Positions 1 through 6,135 of a DNA stretch of 7,836 nucleotides are shown here, piece by piece (the stretch's first letter is position 1; each line of letters opens with the position of its first letter). The stretch comes from an uncultured bacterium. Its GTDB lineage: Bacteria; Methylomirabilota; Methylomirabilia; Rokubacteriales; CSP1-6. The notes under the pieces were generated by a model. It worked only from the letters and a program-made list of their open reading frames with translations, ran no database searches and had not been told where the DNA came from. A program made the translations under genes and the position numbers. The stretch covers positions 1 through 7,836 of the forward strand of contig CAMLFJ010000128.1 of NCBI GenBank assembly GCA_946479205.1, written 5' to 3'.

Positions 1-72
1 CACTTCGCGGCCCAGCTCGGGCGCGCGCGGATCAATCCGCCCGACCTCTACGCGCTGCCCCTCTGGGACTAG
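1..72 (+). CDS. 3' end of an unidentified gene (partial)
   Basis: Frame 1 is open from the window edge and ends with TAG at 70-72, giving the last 23 residues of a protein that begins outside the window. The tail ends in ...DLYALPLWD. It is too short to assign to a family. It is kept as probably real because the frame is open from the edge and stops exactly where the convergent hyuB stops: the two TAG codons share the palindrome CTAG (69-72). There is no room between the two genes for a separate terminator. It could also be a chance open frame, since GC-rich DNA leaves many frames open. Confidence 0.45.
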   Translation, partial: HFAAQLGRARINPPDLYALPLWD

Positions 73-1784
73 GCGCGCGCCCCCCGCAAGGCGCGGGTGC
101 CCGCCGCGTCCACCTTGAAGGTCCCCGGCTCGAGGACCACGCCGTGCTCGCGGCGCGCGTAGGCGAGCGTGATCTTCTCGTTGCGCGCGTCCACGGCCAC
201 CCGCTCGGGGTCGCGGGTGAAGGGATCGCCGAAGCCGCCGCCGCCCGGCTGCTCGTGCAGGATCACGTCGCCGCGCTTCAAGATCACCGCGAACTTCGCC
301 GGCATCGCCCGCGCCTCGGTGTCCGGGTTGAGCACGTTCCGGGTTCCCCGCGCGGGCCCGCCGCCGTCGAGGCCGTAGGGGAGAAAGCGCATGCGGTCGG
401 AGCGGAGCTGGAGGGTGGCCTCGTCGTTGAGCAACGTATAGCGGCGGCGCAGGCCGAGGCCGCCGCGGAAGCGGCCGGCCCCGCAGGAGTCGGGCACGAA
501 GCCGTACTCGTCGATGCGGATCGGATGCTGCGCCTCCAGCACCTCCACCGGGGTGTTGGACATGTTCTGCGACGGGTTGGTCACCGCCTCCATGCCGTCC
601 TTGTCCGGGCGGCCGCCCCAGGCCCCGGTGATCATGTCCACGATCACGAACGGACGCCGGTCCGCGGTCTGCCCGCCGATCGAGAGCACGGTGTTGCCGC
701 CCTCGCCCGCCGCGGGCACGCGGTCGGGCAGGGCCTGGGCCAGCGCGCCGAGCATCACGTCGAGCATCCGGTAGCCGGTCAGCGCGCGCGCCGCGCAGGC
801 GCCGGGCAGGTGCGGGTTCAGGATGCTGCCCTCGGGGGCGATCACGTCGATGCAGCGGAACACCCCCGCGTTGTTGGGCACGTCCTGGCGGAGCACCGAG
901 CGGACCGAGAGGTACGTGCACGACTTGGTGAAGGAGAGCGTGGAGTTGAGCGCGGCCTTCACCTGGGGCGAGCTGCCCGTCCAGTCGCAGGTGAGATGCC
1001 CGTCGGCGTGCACGGTGATCGCCACCCGGAGCGGGACCGGCTCGTCGCTGAGCCCGTCGCTGTCCAGGTGATCGGTGAAGGAATAGGTGCCCCGCGGCCA
1101 GCGCGCGATCTCGGCGCGGGTGAGGCGCTCCGCGTAGTCGAGCAGCTCCGCGGTGTAGCGGCGGACCTCGTCGCGCCCGTAGCGGGCGTAGAGCCGGCCC
1201 AGCTCGCGCTCGCCCACCTTGCAGGCCGCGTACTGGGCGCCCAGGTCCCCGAGCACGCGATCGGGCACGCGCACGTTCTTCTCGATGATGCGGCGGACCG
1301 AGCGGCTCATGGTGCCGCCCTCGTAGAGCTTGATCGGGGGCAGGCGCAGCCCCTCCTGGTAGATCTCGGTGGAGTCGCTCGCGTTGGAGCCGGGCACCCG
1401 GCCGCCCATGTCGGTCTGGTGGCCGATCACCACCGCGAAGGCCTCGACCTCGCCGTCCCGGAAGATCGGCATGAAGAGGAAGACGTCGGGGATGTGCATC
1501 CCGCCCTGGTAGGGATCGTTCATGGCCACCACGTCGCCGGGCCGGAGGTCCCCGGTGAACTCGGCGAGCACGCTCGCCATCGCGTCGGGGATCGCGCCCA
1601 GGTGCTGGGCGATGGTCTTGGCCTGCGCGATCATGCGGCCGCGCGCGTCGCACAGGGCGGCCGAGTAGTCCATCACGTCCTTGATGATCTCGGAGCGCGC
1701 GGTGCGGATGACCGTGTAGGCCATCTCGTCCACGATCGAGTCGAGCGCGCTCTTCATGACGGCCAGCGTGATGGGATCGATCAT
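69..1784 (-). CDS. hyuB: Hydantoinase/oxoprolinase subunit B (HyuB / acetone carboxylase alpha-like)
   Basis: This 571-residue protein is a full-length member of the hydantoinase B family, the subunit that pairs with HyuA in ATP-dependent opening of hydantoins or oxoproline, or in carboxylation of ketones; it is expected to be cytoplasmic. It opens MIDPITLAVMKSAL, the usual family start. MNDPYQGGMHIPD (residues 88-100) and GHQTDMGG (121-128) supply H97, D100 and H122. As I recall it, that is the same His-x2-Asp...His spacing as the Mn site of acetone carboxylase alpha. Other family blocks are NPSQNMSNTP (403-412), GAGRFRGGLG (435-444) and the glycine-rich GGGGFGDP (514-521). The ATG overlaps the hyuA stop (ATGA, 1781-1784), and a Shine-Dalgarno sequence lies just upstream inside hyuA. 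The exact substrate cannot be read from sequence. No gamma-type third subunit is adjacent, so acetone carboxylase itself is unlikely. Confidence 0.93.
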   Translation of the reverse strand: MIDPITLAVMKSALDSIVDEMAYTVIRTARSEIIKDVMDYSAALCDARGRMIAQAKTIAQHLGAIPDAMASVLAEFTGDLRPGDVVAMNDPYQGGMHIPDVFLFMPIFRDGEVEAFAVVIGHQTDMGGRVPGSNASDSTEIYQEGLRLPPIKLYEGGTMSRSVRRIIEKNVRVPDRVLGDLGAQYAACKVGERELGRLYARYGRDEVRRYTAELLDYAERLTRAEIARWPRGTYSFTDHLDSDGLSDEPVPLRVAITVHADGHLTCDWTGSSPQVKAALNSTLSFTKSCTYLSVRSVLRQDVPNNAGVFRCIDVIAPEGSILNPHLPGACAARALTGYRMLDVMLGALAQALPDRVPAAGEGGNTVLSIGGQTADRRPFVIVDMITGAWGGRPDKDGMEAVTNPSQNMSNTPVEVLEAQHPIRIDEYGFVPDSCGAGRFRGGLGLRRRYTLLNDEATLQLRSDRMRFLPYGLDGGGPARGTRNVLNPDTEARAMPAKFAVILKRGDVILHEQPGGGGFGDPFTRDPERVAVDARNEKITLAYARREHGVVLEPGTFKVDAAGTRALRGARA

Positions 1785-3871
1785 GCGTCCTCTCCGAGCG
1801 TGATCACCAGGTTGTCCACCGCGTCGCGGCGGACCGCCGCGCCGGGCGGCACCACCACCGTCGAGTCGTAGCTCTCCACGATCAGCGGCCCGGCCAGGCC
1901 CGCCGGGGTGATCGCCTCGCGGGCCAGCACCGGCGTCTCGACCGCCGGCGCGCGCCGGGCGAAGGACACGAGCCGGGTCGCCGGCGGCGCCGGCGCGCCC
2001 GCCGCCACCCGGATCGTCCGGAAGTCGAGGCGGCTCGCCCGGATTCCGGTCGCCACCACGCGCACGTTGACCAGCTCGAGCGCCTCGTCGCTCGCGTAGC
2101 CGTAGGTCGCGGTGTACTCGCGCGCGAACGCCTCGCGCAGCGCGGGAAGACCCTCCGGCGCGACCCGGCCGCCCGGGATCGCGATCACGAGCTCGGAGGA
2201 CTGGCCCACGTAGCGGAGATCGGCCTGGGCGTCTAGGCGCACCTGCGCGGGCGGATAGCCCTCCTGGGCGAGGGTGGCGAGCGCTTCCTGGGTCATCTCG
2301 TCGAGCCGCGCGTTCACCCGGTCCACCGCGAGGCCGTCGAGCGGGCCGCCCGCCGCGCGGACGAAGTGGTGCTGGACGTCGCTGGCCAGCATGCCGACCG
2401 CGGTGAACACGCCCGGGGAGACCGGCACGAGCACCCGGCGGATATCGAGCGCGCGGGCCACGTCGCCCGCGTGGACCGGGCCGCTGCCCCCGAAGGCCAC
2501 CAGCGTGAAGTCGCGCGGGTCGCGCCCGCGCTCGATGGTGACCGAGCGGATCGCGCGCGCCATGTTGGCGTTGGCGACCTCCCGGATCCCGTGCGCGGCG
2601 TCCTCCACCGAGAGGCCGAGCGGCTCCGCGACGTGGGCCCGGATCGCGGCGCGCGCCCGCTCCGCGTCGATCCGGAGCTCGCCGCCCGCCAGGTAGGCCG
2701 GGTTCAGGAAGCCCAGGGCCACGTTGGCGTCGGTGACGGTGGGCCGGGCGCCGCCGAGGGCGTAGCACGCCGGGCCGGGATACGCGCCGGCCGACTCCGG
2801 GCCGACCCGCAGGAGCCCGCCGTCGTCGATGTGCGCGATGGACCCGGCGCCCGCCCCGACCTCCGCGATGTCGATGGCGGGAACCTTCAGCATGTAGCCC
2901 CCCGCCTTGATGAAGCGGCTCGACGTGCTGAGGCCCTCGCGGAACTCGTACTCGGTGGTGAGCGAGACGCGCCCGTCCTCCACGAGGGCGGCCTTGGCGG
3001 TGGTGCCGCCCATGTCGAAGGCGATGAGGTTCGGGGTGTCGGCGATAGGGCCGAGCCGGGCCGCGCCCGCCACGCCCGCCGCCGGTCCCGACCCCACCGC
3101 GAACACCGGGCGCTCGGCCGCGGCGGACGCGCCCACCACGCCGCCGTTCGAGGCGACCACCAGCAGCGGCGCCTCGACGCCGATCCCCCGCAGGCCCGCC
3201 GCGAGATTGGCCAGGTAGCGGCGCATCACCGGCAGGAGGTAGGCGTTCACCACCGTGGTGCTGGTCCGCTCGTACTCCTTGATCTCGGGCAGCACGCGGT
3301 AGGACGCGGTGACGTCGAGGGTGGGGAAGCGCGCGGTCAGCAGGGACTCGGCCAGGCGCTCGTGGACGGGATTCACGTAGCTGTTGATGAAGCTGATCGC
3401 CACCACGTCGGTGCCGTCGGCCACGAGGCGCTCCGCGGCGGCGAGCAGCCCCTCGCGGTCGAGCGGGCGGACGATCGCGCCGTCGGCCGCGATCCGCTCG
3501 TCGACCTCCAGGCGGTGCCGGCGCTCGACCAGGGGCTCCGGCTTCTCCCACGTGAGGTCGAAGAGATCGGGCGTGCGCACGCGCCCGATCTCCAGCACGT
3601 CGCGGAAGCCCCGCGTGGTCAGGAGGCCGACGCGCGCGCCCTTCTTCTGCAGGATGGTGTTGGAGGCCACCGTGGTCCCGTGCACGACCTCCACCACCGT
3701 CGCGGGCGGGACGCCCGCCGCGCGCAGGAGCGCGTCGAGCCCGCGCACCACCGCGAGGCCGGGATCCTCGGGGGTGGAGGACACCTTGCTGACCCGCAGG
3801 GTGCCGTCGGCCAGGCGCAGGACGAGGTCGGTGAAGGTGCCGCCGATGTCCACGCCGACGCGCGCGCTCAT
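1781..3871 (-). CDS. hyuA: Hydantoinase/oxoprolinase subunit A (HyuA)
   Basis: This 696-residue protein has the full hydantoinase A architecture. The N-terminal domain begins with the phosphate-binding loop VGVDIGGTFTDLVL (5-18) and contains HGTTVASNTILQKKGARVGL (64-83). The central domain follows, from about residue 198 to 490, with the second actin/hexokinase-type loop AFDMGGTTAKAAL (284-296), GSGPAAGVAGAA (260-271) and AFGGSGPVHA (459-468). A C-terminal domain fills about 500-696. The fold predicts ATP-dependent activation of the substrate amide or ketone in complex with HyuB, in the cytoplasm. The start is the ATG at 3871, the first Met before the DIGGTFTD loop; it overlaps the stop of the PhzF-family gene (ATGA, 3868-3871). 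I see no strong Shine-Dalgarno sequence, so it probably relies on coupling. Length and motifs look intact. N-methylhydantoinase, 5-oxoprolinase and related ketone-carboxylase roles remain possible. Confidence 0.94.
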   Translation of the reverse strand: MSARVGVDIGGTFTDLVLRLADGTLRVSKVSSTPEDPGLAVVRGLDALLRAAGVPPATVVEVVHGTTVASNTILQKKGARVGLLTTRGFRDVLEIGRVRTPDLFDLTWEKPEPLVERRHRLEVDERIAADGAIVRPLDREGLLAAAERLVADGTDVVAISFINSYVNPVHERLAESLLTARFPTLDVTASYRVLPEIKEYERTSTTVVNAYLLPVMRRYLANLAAGLRGIGVEAPLLVVASNGGVVGASAAAERPVFAVGSGPAAGVAGAARLGPIADTPNLIAFDMGGTTAKAALVEDGRVSLTTEYEFREGLSTSSRFIKAGGYMLKVPAIDIAEVGAGAGSIAHIDDGGLLRVGPESAGAYPGPACYALGGARPTVTDANVALGFLNPAYLAGGELRIDAERARAAIRAHVAEPLGLSVEDAAHGIREVANANMARAIRSVTIERGRDPRDFTLVAFGGSGPVHAGDVARALDIRRVLVPVSPGVFTAVGMLASDVQHHFVRAAGGPLDGLAVDRVNARLDEMTQEALATLAQEGYPPAQVRLDAQADLRYVGQSSELVIAIPGGRVAPEGLPALREAFAREYTATYGYASDEALELVNVRVVATGIRASRLDFRTIRVAAGAPAPPATRLVSFARRAPAVETPVLAREAITPAGLAGPLIVESYDSTVVVPPGAAVRRDAVDNLVITLGEDA
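1789..1795 (-). promoter_or_regulatory. Ribosome binding site of hyuB inside the hyuA 3' end
   Basis: On the minus strand GGAGAGG lies just before the hyuB ATG; its GGAG core is 7 nt from the start codon. It sits within the last codons of hyuA. It is the only clear Shine-Dalgarno sequence among the genes here, and it supports the ATG at 1784 as the hyuB start and coupled translation of the pair. Confidence 0.75.
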
Positions 3872-4767
3872 GGGTCCGATCGCAGGCGGCCGGTGAGCAC
3901 GGTGACCGCGGTCCCGCCCACCCGCACGCGCGTGGCGTGCCCGGCCGACGCGGCGAGCTCCACCTGAAGTCGCCCGGGGCGGCCGAGCCCGTCGCCCTGC
4001 TCGGCGGTGAACACCACGCGCCCGTCGGCGGCGGGGAGCGCGCCCGCCTCGAGCAGCCAGACCCCGAGGGAGGAGTGCACGGAGCCGGTCACGATGTCCT
4101 CCGGGATGCCGTAGTGCGGGGCGAAGAAGCGGCAGTGGCTGCGCGAGCCGGGGTCCACCGTCTCGCGCGAGACCACGCAGACCCCGCGCGCGTGCTGCGG
4201 CGCGCGCACCGCGGCCAGACGGCGCATGTCGGGCTCGAGCGCCCGCAGCGCGGCGAGGTCGCGCGCGGGGAGGAGCAGATCCTGGTCGGGCGTCACCGCG
4301 GGGCGCGCCCAGCCGCCCACCGCGGCCCGGGGCAGGCCGAGCGCGTCCAGGATCTCCCCCAGGTCGCCCTCGAAGGTGCGGCACGCGGGGAGCGGCGGCT
4401 CGAGCCACATCAGCGCGCGGCCGGCTCCGCGCTCGATGTCCACGCGCAGCAGCCCCGCCGGCGTGCCGTAGGTGACGCGATCGCCCGGGAGGCGGCCGCT
4501 CTCGAGCAGCGCGTGCGTGCCGCAGAGCGTGGTGTGGCCGGAGTAGCCGACCTCGCGCTTCGGGGTGAACATGCGGAGCCCCCAGTCCGCCCCGGGCTGC
4601 GTCGCGGCGGAGACGAACGCGGTGCCCGGCACCAGCATCTCGGCGGCGATCCGCTGCATGGCGGCCGCGTCGAGGCGGTCGGCGTCCAGCACCGCCGCGG
4701 CGGGATTGCCGGCGAAGGGCCGCTCCGTGAAGATGTCGGCCTGGATGATCGCGACGGAGCCGCTCAC
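3868..4767 (-). CDS. PhzF-family (phenazine biosynthesis-like) isomerase/epimerase-fold protein, catalytic Glu replaced
   Basis: This 299-residue protein matches the PhzF family in length and landmarks: ADIFTERPFAGNPAAAVL near the N terminus (10-27), YSGHTTL (75-81, family form FCGHATL) and EDIVTGSVHSSLGVW (223-237, family form EDPxTGS). The fold has two similar halves and acts without cofactor as an acid/base isomerase; known members include PhzF in phenazine synthesis and many of unknown role. H78, D224 and the TGS serine (S229) match the active-site set. However, the segment that normally reads NLSET followed by a hydrophobic stretch is LVPGTAFV (45-52), putting Gly48 where the catalytic Glu should be, with no gap. 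Activity may thus be altered or lost. The start is GTG at 4767, overlapping the synthase stop (GTGA, 4764-4767), and no Shine-Dalgarno sequence is visible. Nothing nearby suggests phenazine synthesis. Confidence 0.88.
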   Translation of the reverse strand: MSGSVAIIQADIFTERPFAGNPAAAVLDADRLDAAAMQRIAAEMLVPGTAFVSAATQPGADWGLRMFTPKREVGYSGHTTLCGTHALLESGRLPGDRVTYGTPAGLLRVDIERGAGRALMWLEPPLPACRTFEGDLGEILDALGLPRAAVGGWARPAVTPDQDLLLPARDLAALRALEPDMRRLAAVRAPQHARGVCVVSRETVDPGSRSHCRFFAPHYGIPEDIVTGSVHSSLGVWLLEAGALPAADGRVVFTAEQGDGLGRPGRLQVELAASAGHATRVRVGGTAVTVLTGRLRSDP

Positions 4768-5789
4768 GGCCGGATGCGCTCGCGCAGGCGCCGGGCCTGG
4801 CGGCCGAGGGCGCGGGTGGACCACACGGTGCCGAGCGAGTGGACCATCAGGCCGTACACGCGCGCGCGGGGCACCTTCAGCGTGATGGCCGGATCGAGCC
4901 AGTTGGGCGAGGCGGCCAGCAGGTCGAGGGTCCGGAGCCCGATCAGGAGCGGCCACGCGCAGGCCAGCCGCATCCGGGCCTCGCGCCGCGGGATCGCGAA
5001 GGTGTACTGCCAGGCGGCCTCGTAGTGATCGAGCGCGGTGTGGAGCCACTCGCCGAGGAGCGGGCGCGCGGCCGCCGCGCGGCCCGGGTCCAGCAGGTCG
5101 TGCGGCTCGAGGCCCCACCGGGCCAGGTCCTGGCGGGGCAGGTAACACCGGCCCTGGCGCAGGTCGCGGGGCACGTCGCGCAGCACGTTGGTGAGCTGCA
5201 GGCCCTTGCCGAAGCGCGTGCCGAGCGCGCGCATGCGCGACAGGTCCCAGCGCGCGAGGCGCGGACGATGGGCCACGTGCACCTCGGTCCAGAACTCGCC
5301 CACGCAGCCGGCCACCAGGTAGGTGTAGCGGTCGAGGTCCTCGCGGGTCTCGAGCGCGGCCAGCTTGCCCTCGTCCTCCCCCGGGAAGACGCGCAGGTCC
5401 TGGATCTGCCCCTCGATGATCGTGTCGAGGACCGCCTGCACCCGCGCGCGGTCGGCGGGCGGGAGGGCGCGGTAGGCGGCCAGGCACTCGGGCAGCCGCT
5501 CCAGCAGCGCGCGCTCGGCGGGCAGCGCCTGCGAGGCGGCGGTGGCGCTCGCGACCGAGCGGACGGGGTCAGCGTCGGGTGCGACGAGCGCGGCGCGCAG
5601 GGCTTCCAGGTGGGCGATGCGCGAAGGCCGGTCGATGAGCCGGGTATCCGCGATGGTGTCCGAGGCGCGCGCGAACAGGTAGGCGAGCCCGATGGTCGGG
5701 CGCACCGACGCGGGGAGGACGGCGAGCGAGAGATAGAAGGATCGGCTGACCCGCCGGAGAAGCGCGGCGGTGAGATCGCTACCGGGCAC
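4764..5789 (-). CDS. Squalene/phytoene synthase family protein
   Basis: This 341-residue enzyme belongs to the head-to-head prenyl synthase family, which joins two farnesyl (C15) or geranylgeranyl (C20) diphosphates through a cyclopropyl intermediate. The two Mg-diphosphate motifs are present: DTIAD (44-48) and NVLRDVPRD (201-209), the latter followed by GRCYLP (213-218). The early VSRSFYLSLAVLP (14-26) and the YLVAGCVG block (157-164) are also typical. The C terminus carries a family helix, LACAWPLLIGLRTL (275-288), but no terminal membrane anchor like that of eukaryotic squalene synthase. The motifs sit between squalene and phytoene synthases, so the product (squalene, dehydrosqualene or phytoene) is open. 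No desaturase, HpnC/HpnD partner or cyclase gene is in the window. The GTG at 5789 is chosen because it begins 5 bp after the preceding stop and leaves the usual N terminus; no Shine-Dalgarno sequence is evident. Confidence 0.9.
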   Translation of the reverse strand: MPGSDLTAALLRRVSRSFYLSLAVLPASVRPTIGLAYLFARASDTIADTRLIDRPSRIAHLEALRAALVAPDADPVRSVASATAASQALPAERALLERLPECLAAYRALPPADRARVQAVLDTIIEGQIQDLRVFPGEDEGKLAALETREDLDRYTYLVAGCVGEFWTEVHVAHRPRLARWDLSRMRALGTRFGKGLQLTNVLRDVPRDLRQGRCYLPRQDLARWGLEPHDLLDPGRAAAARPLLGEWLHTALDHYEAAWQYTFAIPRREARMRLACAWPLLIGLRTLDLLAASPNWLDPAITLKVPRARVYGLMVHSLGTVWSTRALGRQARRLRERIRP

Positions 5790-5794
5790 GGCGG

Positions 5795-6085
5795 CTAGTC
5801 GAGATCGAGCGGATTGAGGGGACGGCCCGGCATGTCCTTGGCCTTCTTGATCCCCTCCTTGAACATCTTGTCCAGGATCTGCGGTTTCTTCTCCTGCGCC
5901 TTCAGCTCTTCCTTGAAGCGCTCGGCCCGGCGGGCCTCGGCGCCCTTGAGCGAGGCGAGGGCGTCGTCGAGCCCGAGCCCGGACTTCGCCCGGGGCGCCG
6001 GCTCGTGCGCGATGACCGCCTCCAGGGCCGGATCGATGGTGAGGCGCCCGTCGCAGCAGGGACACGTGACCTTGAATTCCGCCAT
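5795..6085 (-). CDS. Small conserved-looking Cys-motif (half zinc-ribbon-like) protein, unknown function
   Basis: This is a 96-residue protein I cannot name. It opens MAEFKVTCPCCDGRLTID, with cysteines at 8, 10 and 11 on what looks like a beta-hairpin, resembling one half of a zinc ribbon. No second Cys pair follows; H28 (IAHE) is the only other obvious candidate ligand. Residues 39-83 (LDDALASLKGAEARRAERF and on) are rich in Glu, Lys and Arg and probably helical, ending in KMFKEGIKKAKDM. The tail is NPLDLD. There is no signal peptide or membrane segment, so it is probably cytoplasmic. It starts at the ATG at 6085, 50 bp after the DUF748 gene, and ends 5 bp before the squalene/phytoene synthase start, so it is likely co-transcribed with that gene. 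Metal binding through dimerisation is a guess. Confidence 0.78.
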   Translation of the reverse strand: MAEFKVTCPCCDGRLTIDPALEAVIAHEPAPRAKSGLGLDDALASLKGAEARRAERFKEELKAQEKKPQILDKMFKEGIKKAKDMPGRPLNPLDLD

Positions 6086-6099
6086 GGCCCCGAGACTAC

Positions 6100-6123
6100 C
6101 AGAAAACAAGATGGGCAGAAAAC
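6100..6123. repeat. 8-bp direct repeat in the 50-bp intergenic gap
   Basis: CAGAAAAC occurs at 6100-6107 and again at 6116-6123, a spacing of 16 bp, inside the gap between the DUF748 stop and the start of the small Cys protein. The gap has more A and T than the surrounding coding DNA. It could be part of a promoter or a protein-binding site for the downstream genes, but I see no convincing -35/-10 pair and no hairpin followed by a T run. It may be chance. Confidence 0.4.
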
Positions 6124-6135
6124 CCGGGGGAGGGC

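Noticed and set aside
144..1871. 575-codon plus-strand open frame opposite hyuB
   Set aside because: The translation is rich in His, Arg, Ala, Val and Gly with no recognisable motif. It lies wholly antisense to strongly supported hyuB and hyuA coding sequence and is the usual shadow of high GC content.
1785..3551. Long N-terminal extension of the hyuB frame through hyuA
   Set aside because: The extension is Arg/Pro/Gly-rich out-of-frame translation of hyuA. The family's usual N terminus (MIDPITLAVM) begins at 1784 with a good Shine-Dalgarno sequence, so there is no fusion protein.
2366..3967. 533-codon plus-strand open frame opposite hyuA
   Set aside because: It is antisense to hyuA across its conserved ATP-binding domains, with biased composition and no family motif.
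3937..5798. Long plus-strand open frames (3937-5025 and 4839-5798) opposite the PhzF-family and prenyl synthase genes
   Set aside because: Both are antisense to genes with clear catalytic motifs, and their translations are low-complexity and Arg/Ala/Gly/His-rich.
6118..6135. Possible terminator after the DUF748 stop (CCCGGG followed by TTTT on the minus strand)
   Set aside because: CCCGGG alone cannot form a stable hairpin with a loop, and no longer complementary arms flank it.
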